Part shown: piece after piece, positions 7,297 through 12,740 of the stretch
Position numbering within the stretch: position 1 is the stretch's first letter
Layout: every line of letters starts with the position of its first letter
Source of the DNA: M10-OD1-4 sp038061695
GTDB taxonomy: Bacteria > Patescibacteriota > Minisyncoccia > GWC2-36-17 > M10-OD1-4
NCBI GenBank assembly: GCA_038061695.1
Contig: JBBTYT010000012.1
Coordinates: 1 to 15,227 of the forward strand
DNA: 15,227 nt
Direction: 5' to 3'
Notes under the pieces: generated by a model
Databases searched by the model: none
Told to the model about the DNA's origin: nothing
Seen by the model: only the letters and a program-made list of their open reading frames with translations
Made by a program: the position numbers and the translations under genes

Positions 7297-8091
7297 ATGA
7301 AACAATATTTAGACCTTTTAAGAGATATTAAAAAAAATGGCGTTGTAAAAGGCGATAGAACTGGCACAGGAACTATCTCTTCTTTTGGTCGTCAGATTCG
7401 TTTTGATTTATCAGAAGGATTTCCATTAATGACAACAAAAAAGATTTTTATCAAAGGTGTAATTCATGAGCTCTTATGGTTTTTAAATGGTGATACGAAT
7501 ATTAAATATTTAGTCGATAACGGCGTTCATATTTGGGATCAATGGGCTGATAAGGATGGAAATTTGGGACCAGTCTATGGATCACAGTGGAGAAAATGGC
7601 AATCTCCGGATGGAAGAGTAATTGATCAGATAAGCAGTTTAATAGAGGAGATTAAGAAAAATCCAAATTCAAGAAGAATGATAGTATCTGCTTGGAATGT
7701 CTCAGATATTGATAAAATGAAATTACCGCCTTGTCATTGCATCTTTCAATTTAATGTCTCAGATGGAAAACTTTCTTGCCAGCTTTATCAAAGAAGCGCA
7801 GATATTTTTCTAGGCGTTCCTTTCAATATTGCTTCTTACGCTTTATTGACTATGATGATTGCTCAGGTTACAGGATTAAAATATGGAAATTTTATTCATA
7901 CTTTTGGAGATTTGCATATCTATTCAAATCATATAGATCAAGTTAACCTTCAACTTTCAAGAGAGCCATACCATCTTCCTCTAATGGAAATAAATCCAAA
8001 TGTAAAGTCTATTTTTGATTTTAAATACGAAGATTTTAAAGTTATAAATTATAAGCATCATGACTCCATTAAGGCGGATGTAGCTGTATGA
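7297..8091 (+). CDS. thyA: Thymidylate synthase
   Basis: The 264-residue protein, the same length as E. coli ThyA, methylates dUMP to dTMP using methylene-tetrahydrofolate and releases dihydrofolate. The catalytic Cys146 is in LPPCH, and RTGTGT (21-26) holds the phosphate-binding Arg21. NPNSRRMIVSAWN (122-134), QRSADIFLGVPFN (165-177) and FGDLHIYSNH (203-212) complete the dUMP and folate site. The frame stays open upstream to 7198, but that part overlaps dcd. The family N-terminus MKQYLDLLRDI begins at 7297, so this start is well supported. The TGA stop overlaps the ATG of the DHFR gene (ATGA, 8088-8091). ThyA oxidises the folate carrier, so the following DHFR is needed to regenerate it. Confidence 0.97.
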   Translation: MKQYLDLLRDIKKNGVVKGDRTGTGTISSFGRQIRFDLSEGFPLMTTKKIFIKGVIHELLWFLNGDTNIKYLVDNGVHIWDQWADKDGNLGPVYGSQWRKWQSPDGRVIDQISSLIEEIKKNPNSRRMIVSAWNVSDIDKMKLPPCHCIFQFNVSDGKLSCQLYQRSADIFLGVPFNIASYALLTMMIAQVTGLKYGNFIHTFGDLHIYSNHIDQVNLQLSREPYHLPLMEINPNVKSIFDFKYEDFKVINYKHHDSIKADVAV

Positions 8092-8588
8092 GAATTTCAA
8101 TAATATCAGCAGTAGCTAATGATAATGTCATAGGTTACAATAATATGCTTCCTTGGGGCAATATTCCGGCTGATATGGGGCATTTTAAGGCTATTACGAT
8201 GGGGAAAGCTGTTATTATGGGTTTTAAAACATATAAGTCCATAGGGAAGCCTTTGAAAGGAAGAGTTAATATTATTCTAACAAATAATAATATGATGAAA
8301 AATCTTTCAGAATGCATCTTTGTGAATTCTTCAGAAGAGGCTTTAAAAGAAGCAGAGAAAACAGGCAGTGATGAAGTGATGATAATAGGCGGGGCATCTG
8401 TTTATAATCTATTTATATTAAAAGCTGATAGAATATATTTAACAAAAATAGATGGAAAATTTACTGGAGATACATATTTTCCTAAAATAAATATGTTAGA
8501 ATGGCAAGAAGTAGAAAAAGAAAAAATAAATGCTGGTGAAAAAAATAAATATAATTTAGAGTTTATAACTTACGAAAGAAAAAAATGA
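8088..8588 (+). CDS. folA: Dihydrofolate reductase with altered cofactor-phosphate contacts
   Basis: The 166-residue protein reduces the dihydrofolate made by ThyA. The fold markers are SAVANDNVIG (7-16), LPWGNIPADMGHF (21-33) with Trp23 and the acidic Asp29, VIMGFKTYKSIG (42-53), GRVNIIL (58-64) and VMIIGGASVYNLF (97-109). Aligned with E. coli DHFR, the residues near the NADPH 2'-phosphate are changed: Arg44 becomes Phe46, Ser64 becomes Asn66 and Arg98 becomes Ser104. The folate site and catalytic acid are intact, so the enzyme should be active, but its preference for NADPH over NADH may be relaxed or reversed. This is inference from a by-eye alignment. It overlaps thyA and glyA by 4 bp each (ATGA). 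Confidence 0.93.
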   Translation: MRISIISAVANDNVIGYNNMLPWGNIPADMGHFKAITMGKAVIMGFKTYKSIGKPLKGRVNIILTNNNMMKNLSECIFVNSSEEALKEAEKTGSDEVMIIGGASVYNLFILKADRIYLTKIDGKFTGDTYFPKINMLEWQEVEKEKINAGEKNKYNLEFITYERKK

Positions 8589-9838
8589 ATTTAGAAAAAA
8601 CAGACAAAAAAATATATTCATTGATAAAAAAGGAGATTAAACGACAAAAAGATACTTTGAGTTTAATAGCTTCGGAGAATTATGTTTCAGAAGCGGTTTT
8701 AGAAGCCTTAGGGACACCTTTAACTAATAAATATTCAGAAGGTTATTTTAAAAAAAGATATTATGCCGGAAATGAAGTGATAGATGATATTGAAATTTTG
8801 GCGATTGAAAGAGCAAAGAAGATTTTTTCAGCGGAGCATGCCAATGTTCAGCCTCATTCAGGATCTCAAGCAAATACTGCTGTTTATTTAGCTTTGCTTA
8901 AACCAGGGGATACTGCTCTGGGTATAGACCTTTCATGTGGTGGACATTTAACTCACGGTTCGCCAGTTAATATTTCCGGTAAGTTTTATAAATTTCATAC
9001 TTACGGAGTAGATCCAAAAACAGAAATTTTGGATTATGACGAAATAGAAAAAATAGCGATAAGCGTAAAGCCTAAGTTAATAATTTGCGGAACGACAGCT
9101 TATCCAAGAAAAATAGATTTTGCAAAATTTAAAGCAATCGCTGATAAAGTCGGCGCATATCTGATGGCAGATATTGCGCATATAGCTGGTCTTGTTGTCG
9201 CTGGCGAGCATTCACATCCATTTCCTCATTGCGACATTGTGACAACCACAACACACAAAACACTAAGAGGCCCAAGAGGCGGAATGATATTATCTAAGCA
9301 AATTGACAGATTAGACAAAGAGAACCCAAACTTGGCGGGAAAGATAGATAAGGCGGTCTTTCCTGGTATACAAGGCGGTCCTCTTGATAATGTTATCGCG
9401 GCAAAGGCAGTCAATTTTTTAGAAGTTTCAAAGCCGACTTTTAAAAAATATGCAAAACAGATTTTAAAAAATGCGAAAATAATGGCGGATGTATTTATAA
9501 AAAATAATATCAGAGTTGTAAGCGGAGGAACTGATAATCATATTGTACTTCTGGATATTTCTAAATATTCAGATAGCTCAAAAAATGTTCAAAATAATCT
9601 TGAATCTGTTGGAATAACAGTAAATAGAAATGCGGTTCCTTATGATAAAAAATCTCCATTTGATCCTTCCGGTATTCGTTTAGGGACGCCATCTATAACC
9701 ACAAGAGGTTTTAATACAAGTGATTCTAAATTACTTGCAGAGTTGATTGTAAAGATAATAAAAGAGCCAACTCAGAAAAATAAAAAGGATGTTTTAAATT
9801 CTGTTTTAAAATTAACAAAAAAATATCCTATTTATTGA
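8585..9838 (+). CDS. glyA: Serine hydroxymethyltransferase
   Basis: This PLP enzyme converts serine and tetrahydrofolate to glycine and methylene-tetrahydrofolate, the carbon donor for ThyA. At 417 residues it equals E. coli GlyA. Landmarks are LIASENYVS (28-36), RYYAGNE (58-64), HSGSQAN (91-97), MADIAHIAGL (194-203) with Asp196 pairing the PLP ring nitrogen, and VTTTTHKTLRGPRGG (219-233) with the Schiff-base Lys225. Arg364 in GIRLGTP corresponds to the carboxylate-binding Arg363 of E. coli. The ATG overlaps the DHFR stop by 4 bp, making it the last of four tightly coupled genes. A weak hairpin with a U-run lies 20 bp downstream, before folD. Confidence 0.97.
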   Translation: MNLEKTDKKIYSLIKKEIKRQKDTLSLIASENYVSEAVLEALGTPLTNKYSEGYFKKRYYAGNEVIDDIEILAIERAKKIFSAEHANVQPHSGSQANTAVYLALLKPGDTALGIDLSCGGHLTHGSPVNISGKFYKFHTYGVDPKTEILDYDEIEKIAISVKPKLIICGTTAYPRKIDFAKFKAIADKVGAYLMADIAHIAGLVVAGEHSHPFPHCDIVTTTTHKTLRGPRGGMILSKQIDRLDKENPNLAGKIDKAVFPGIQGGPLDNVIAAKAVNFLEVSKPTFKKYAKQILKNAKIMADVFIKNNIRVVSGGTDNHIVLLDISKYSDSSKNVQNNLESVGITVNRNAVPYDKKSPFDPSGIRLGTPSITTRGFNTSDSKLLAELIVKIIKEPTQKNKKDVLNSVLKLTKKYPIY

Positions 9839-9859
9839 AAGATATAAATCTAATGAAAA

Positions 9860-9896
9860 AATACTCTCCAAAATCGTACAGGAGCTATTTTTTTCT
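9860..9896 (+). terminator. Weak intrinsic terminator or attenuator between glyA and folD
   Basis: AATACTC (9860-9866) can pair with GAGCTATT (9882-9889) through AATA/TATT and CTC/GAG with a one-base bulge. A U-rich run follows (9887-9894). The stem is short and imperfect, so at most partial termination is expected, and folD may still be read from the upstream operon. Confidence 0.3.
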
Positions 9897-9918
9897 TATT
9901 TTCTAGTAATATATATTT

Positions 9919-10755
9919 ATGAAAATTTTCAATGGTAAAAAAGAGGCTAATAAAATATTAAGAGAATTAAAGGATATTATAAGCAAAGAAAATTTAACTC
10001 CGCATTTAGCTGTTATTTTAATTGGTAATGACAAGCCGTCGCATCTTTATGTTGATTTAAAAAGAAAAGCTGCAGAAAGTATAGGTGTCGGATTCTCTTT
10101 ATATGAGTACAGCTCTGCTATTAATGAAGATCTTATTTTAGATAAGATAGAGGAGATAAATAATGATAAAAGCATCCAAGGAGTTATTATCCAGCTTCCT
10201 TTGCCTTTTAAATTCAATATTTTAAATATTATATCAAAAATAGATCCGAGAAAGGATGTTGATGGCTTTCATCAAAAAAATATAGATGCTATTAAATTGG
10301 GGAAACCTATCATTAAACCTGTTTTGCCGAATGTTATCTTTTGTATTTTAAATAAAGCATATAAAAGAGGTTTTGATAAAAAGAGAGTCAAGGCTCTAGT
10401 AAATTCAGATTTATTCGGAGAGATTTTAAAAAACTTTCTTTTTTTTGAAAATATCAATGTTGAAATTTTGGTAGATAAAAAATATTCTGCTAAGAAAATC
10501 TCGGAATTTACAAAAGATGCGGATATTTTAATATCTGTCTTAGGGAGACCAAACATTATAAAATCAAATATGCTTAAGGAAAAAACAATTTTAATAGATG
10601 CTGGTATAAAAAAGAAAGGTAAAATAGTTTACGGTGATATTGATTTTAAAAATTTAGACAATAAGGCTGTATTTGTAACTCCAGTGCCAGGTGGTGTTGG
10701 ACCTATGACCGTGGCTATGCTTCTTAAGAATGTTGTTGATCTTTCTAGATATTAG
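9919..10755 (+). CDS. folD: FolD-type methylene-THF dehydrogenase/cyclohydrolase with a divergent nucleotide-binding site
   Basis: The 278-residue protein is a FolD homologue, which interconverts methylene-, methenyl- and formyl-THF. The substrate and cyclohydrolase residues are kept: Tyr44 and Lys48 (human Tyr52, Lys56), Gln92 in QLPLP, Asp115 in RKDVDGF, and VTPVPGGVGPMTVAML (253-268). The dinucleotide domain is unusual. The normal PCTPxG turn is PVLPNV (134-139), GRSxxVGxP is VNSDLFGEI (161-169), and the CHSxT segment is LVDKK (184-188). Human MTHFD1 uses Arg173 and Ser197 of these motifs to hold the NADP 2'-phosphate; here they are Asn162 and Asp186. An Asp at this strand end is typical of NAD-binding Rossmann folds. 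The enzyme may use NAD+, or may have lost dehydrogenase activity and kept cyclohydrolase. The frame is intact, so it is not an obvious pseudogene. Confidence 0.88.
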   Translation: MKIFNGKKEANKILRELKDIISKENLTPHLAVILIGNDKPSHLYVDLKRKAAESIGVGFSLYEYSSAINEDLILDKIEEINNDKSIQGVIIQLPLPFKFNILNIISKIDPRKDVDGFHQKNIDAIKLGKPIIKPVLPNVIFCILNKAYKRGFDKKRVKALVNSDLFGEILKNFLFFENINVEILVDKKYSAKKISEFTKDADILISVLGRPNIIKSNMLKEKTILIDAGIKKKGKIVYGDIDFKNLDNKAVFVTPVPGGVGPMTVAMLLKNVVDLSRY

Positions 10756-10776
10756 TAGTGTAAAGTTTAGGGAAAT

Positions 10777-10813
10777 AAAAAAACCGCAGAGTGTTTAATT
10801 CTACGGTTTTTTT
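10777..10813. terminator. Bidirectional intrinsic terminator between folD and the zinc-ribbon gene
   Basis: Seven A, CCG, C and AGA (10777-10790) pair with TCT, A, CGG and seven T (10800-10813): a 14-position stem with one C/A mismatch and a 9-nt loop. A-runs and T-runs on both sides let it end transcription of folD (plus) and of the convergent zinc-ribbon gene (minus), whose stop is at 10821. Confidence 0.85.
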
Positions 10814-10820
10814 AGTTGAG

Positions 10821-11268
10821 TTAGAATGATCTACCCTGTCTGTGACAGTCTCTACATTTTAACTGATCAACTCTAGAAGGATCTGGCTCAAATGGAAGCT
10901 CTGTTATTTCAGTGCCACACTTTGAACAATTCCAATTTCCTTTATGCATCTCTCTTTGTCCTTGGAAACCTCTATCTCTTCTTTCACCACCTCTGTTGTC
11001 GTTCCTGCTATCTCCTCTAGCTTCTCTATCCTGTCTGTGACAGTCTCTACATTTTAACTGATCAACTCTAGAAGGATCTGGCTCNNNNNNNNNNNNNNNN
11101 NNNNNNNNNNNNNNNNNNNNNNNNNNNNNNNNNNNNNNNNNNNNNNNNNNNNNNNNNNNNNNNNNNNNNNNNNNNNNNNNNNNNAAATGGAAGCTCTGTT
11201 ATAGAAACTCCGCATTTTGAACAATTCCAGTTTCCATGAAACATTTGTTTTTCGTTTTCGTATGCCAT
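10821..11268 (-). CDS. Tandem zinc-ribbon protein (two CxxC-x20-CxxC units), interrupted by an assembly gap
   Basis: The start is MAYENEKQMFHGNWNCSKC at 11268 and the stop is TAA at 10823-10821. Outside the 100 N there are 348 bases, exactly 115 codons plus stop in one frame, so joining the flanks gives a complete protein. It has two near-identical units of the form GNWNCSKC, then xxITELPFEPDPSRVDQLK, then CRDCHRQ. Each carries four cysteines (CxxC-x20-CxxC) suited to bind one zinc. The linker between them is rich in Arg and Gly (RGDSRNDNRGGERRDRG), as in many RNA-binding tails. The family resembles small zinc-ribbon proteins common in Parcubacteria; function is unknown, and nucleic-acid binding is a guess. 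The gene has its own promoter (11366-11394) and a start-codon hairpin. If the gap contains real sequence, more units are possible. Confidence 0.75.
10835..10907 (-). repeat. Intragenic repeat, copy A (zinc-ribbon coding)
   Basis: This 73-bp stretch, coding for the ITELPFEPDPSRVDQLKCRDCHRQ core of the second zinc ribbon, is identical to copy B, whose two pieces flank the assembly gap (11030-11084 and 11185-11202). The copies start 195 bp (65 codons) apart. Confidence 0.9.
11030..11202 (-). repeat. Intragenic repeat, copy B, split by the N gap
   Basis: The first 55 bases (11030-11084) match copy A positions 10835-10889, and the 18 bases after the gap (11185-11202) match 10890-10907 without a missing base. 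The two flanks are therefore directly contiguous in the other copy. Confidence 0.85.
11085..11184. other. Assembly gap (100 N)
   Basis: Exactly 100 N, the usual placeholder for a gap of unknown length. It falls inside copy B of the intragenic repeat, where short reads would be ambiguous. See the finding on its likely true length. Confidence 0.99.
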
Positions 11269-11327
11269 TTTGCTTTTGGATTAATTTTTTATTTATGACC
11301 TTTTATAAAACTCGAGCAAAACGGCAT
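11262..11327 (-). promoter_or_regulatory. Leader hairpin covering the start codon of the zinc-ribbon gene, with a 12-codon upstream ORF
   Basis: In the minus-strand RNA, AUGCCGUUUUGCU (11327-11315) can pair with AGCAAAAUGGCAU (11274-11262) over 13 bp with a single G-U pair. The second arm contains the initiation codon (11268-11266) and most of the next two codons. The 40-nt loop is 11314-11275. The first arm itself opens with AUG and begins an ORF (11327-11289) coding for MPFCSSFIKGHK and ending in TAA before the main start. This looks like a translational switch, but function is inference. Confidence 0.5.
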
Positions 11328-11365
11328 TTTTAATAACCTATTTTGATGCGAATTACTTAATGATT

Positions 11366-11394
11366 ATTTTAGTTTATTTTTATTCATTTGTCAA
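11366..11394 (-). promoter_or_regulatory. Promoter of the zinc-ribbon gene
   Basis: On the minus strand a perfect TTGACA (11394-11389), a 17-bp spacer and TAAAAT (11371-11366) form a strong sigma70-like promoter. Transcription would begin near 11359, giving a leader of about 90 nt, long for this window. The leader contains the start-codon hairpin. Confidence 0.65.
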
Positions 11395-11454
11395 ATAAAA
11401 ATAGTTGTTTATAATTTATGTTGTTATATTGATCAAAAGCGATAAGATGAGCAT

Positions 11455-11482
11455 TTGCCTTAACTATAAAAACTGCTATAAT
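11455..11482 (+). promoter_or_regulatory. Promoter of the scpA-scpB-carboxypeptidase-mraY operon
   Basis: TTGCCT (11455-11460), 16 bp and a perfect TATAAT (11477-11482) precede scpA. The expected transcription start is near 11489, about 25 nt before the ATG, with no Shine-Dalgarno sequence. The -10 box sits between the arms of a 12-bp inverted repeat. Confidence 0.6.
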
Positions 11483-11502
11483 AATAATGTTTTTTATAGT
11501 TA
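11461..11502. repeat. Perfect 12-bp inverted repeat flanking the scpA -10 box (candidate operator)
   Basis: TAACTATAAAAA (11461-11472) is the exact reverse complement of TTTTTATAGTTA (11491-11502), with an 18-bp spacer containing TATAAT. The left arm begins immediately after the -35 box and the right arm begins at about +1 to +3. Only one arm would be in the RNA, so a protein-binding site in DNA is more likely than an RNA hairpin. Confidence 0.5.
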
Positions 11503-11514
11503 GTTTTCTAATTT

Positions 11515-12219
11515 ATGGATGGATATCAAGTAAAATTAAGTTCATTTGAAGGTCCATTGGAATTATTGCTTGAGTTGATAGAGAAAAAGAAATTAATCAT
11601 TTCAGAAATATCTTTAGCTTCTGTATGTGATCAATTCTTGGAATACACAAAACACTTTGAATATATTCAACCCGCACATCTTGCAAATTTTTTAGTTATA
11701 GCATCAAAGCTAATCTTAATAAAATCAAAATCTTTATTGCCATTTCTTGAAATTACAAAAGAAGAGGAAGATGATATAGATGAACTTAAAGAAAGACTGC
11801 AAAATTTTCAAAATATTAAAAAAGGAGCTGATGCCATTAAATCTCTTGAGAAAAAAAATATGATATGCCATGAGAGGTCATCAGGTTTAAGAAATATTAT
11901 TTTTTTTCTACCGCCACAAAATATAACAAAGGAACTATTGCAAGAATTTTTTTTAAATGTTAAGGATGATATAATTTCTGAGAAAGAACCGCTTGAAAAG
12001 GAAAGAATTGAAGCCGTTATATCATTTGAAGATACGATTTTGAATATAAAAAATAGAATAATTAAAGTGTCGGAGGAATATTTTCATAATATGCATAATG
12101 GTAAGTCAAAGGTGAACACAATTATGGCATTTTTGGCTATTTTAGAGCTTGTAAAGCAAAGATTTTTAGTAATAGAACAAGAAAGCAATTTTGCCAACAT
12201 TAAAATAAGAAAAATTTAA
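11515..12219 (+). CDS. scpA: Segregation and condensation protein A
   Basis: The 234-residue kleisin subunit of the bacterial SMC condensin bridges SMC heads and binds an ScpB dimer. The N-terminus reads VKLSSFEGPLELLLELIEKKKL (6-27), the family signature. LANFLVIASKLILIKSKSLLP (56-76) is the second conserved helix region. An acidic, variable middle follows, and the C-terminal winged-helix part ends in LVKQRFLVIEQESNFANIKI. Length is near the usual 230-260. The TAA stop overlaps the scpB ATG by one base, so the two partners are made together. An SMC gene is not in this window. The start at 11515 gives the expected short lead into the FEGPL motif. Confidence 0.95.
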   Translation: MDGYQVKLSSFEGPLELLLELIEKKKLIISEISLASVCDQFLEYTKHFEYIQPAHLANFLVIASKLILIKSKSLLPFLEITKEEEDDIDELKERLQNFQNIKKGADAIKSLEKKNMICHERSSGLRNIIFFLPPQNITKELLQEFFLNVKDDIISEKEPLEKERIEAVISFEDTILNIKNRIIKVSEEYFHNMHNGKSKVNTIMAFLAILELVKQRFLVIEQESNFANIKIRKI

Positions 12220-12740
12220 TGAAAGAGATAAAAATAAAAATCGAATCAATTTTATTTGTAAGTGGCGATCCGATAACTATCAAAAAGATTGCAAATATAT
12301 TAAGCATTGATGAATCTGATATTAGGGATAGTATATTAGAGCTACAGAATGATTATAATGATAAGGGTATTAATATTTTAGAAAAGGATGGCAAAGTTCA
12401 GATGGTTACTTCTCATGTAAATGCAAGTATCATAGAAAAGTTTCTTCAGTCAAGTCTATCAGAAGAATTAACGCCGGCAGCCCTTGAAACTTTATCTGTT
12501 ATTGCCTATAAAGAGCCGATATCAAGAATAGATATAGATAATATTAGGGGGGTAAATTCCATATTCTCTTTGAGAGCGCTCTTAATGAGGGGATTGATAG
12601 AAAAATATAATGGTGGTGATGATAAAAAACCGGCTTTTTATAAGACGACTTTGGATTTTTTGAAAAAATTAGGAATTAAAAGTGTGAAAGAATTACCACA
12701 ATATAATGAATTATCAAAAATTTCTGAAAAAAATAACTAA
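12219..12740 (+). CDS. scpB: Segregation and condensation protein B
   Basis: The 173-residue protein is the winged-helix partner of ScpA in the SMC condensin complex. IESILFVSGDPITIKKIA (8-25) is the typical opening of the first winged helix. ELTPAALETLSVIAYKEPISRIDIDNIRGV (83-112) is the highly conserved second domain, followed by LRALLMRGLIEKY. Length fits the family (170-200). It overlaps scpA by one base, and its end overlaps the longest form of the following carboxypeptidase gene by 35 bp. The polar C-terminal tail KISEKNN adds nothing recognisable. Confidence 0.95.
   Translation: MKEIKIKIESILFVSGDPITIKKIANILSIDESDIRDSILELQNDYNDKGINILEKDGKVQMVTSHVNASIIEKFLQSSLSEELTPAALETLSVIAYKEPISRIDIDNIRGVNSIFSLRALLMRGLIEKYNGGDDKKPAFYKTTLDFLKKLGIKSVKELPQYNELSKISEKNN

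Noticed and set aside
10272..10556. Open frame on the minus strand opposite folD
   Set aside because: It is antisense to folD and has no promoter or domain; divergence of folD here is not caused by an overlapping gene that I can recognise.
9919..10755. folD as a pseudogene
   Set aside because: The frame is intact, the length is normal, and substrate-site residues and the C-terminal GGVGPMT loop are conserved; selective change in the cofactor site is a better reading than decay.
10835..11084. CRISPR-like or transposon repeat near the gap
   Set aside because: The repeat is coding, in frame, with a 65-codon period and no spacers, inverted ends or transposase.
10821..11268. Reading the zinc-ribbon region as two separate small genes
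   Set aside because: The first unit has no stop before the linker and both flanks of the gap stay in one frame, so a single two-unit gene fits better; no second promoter is visible.
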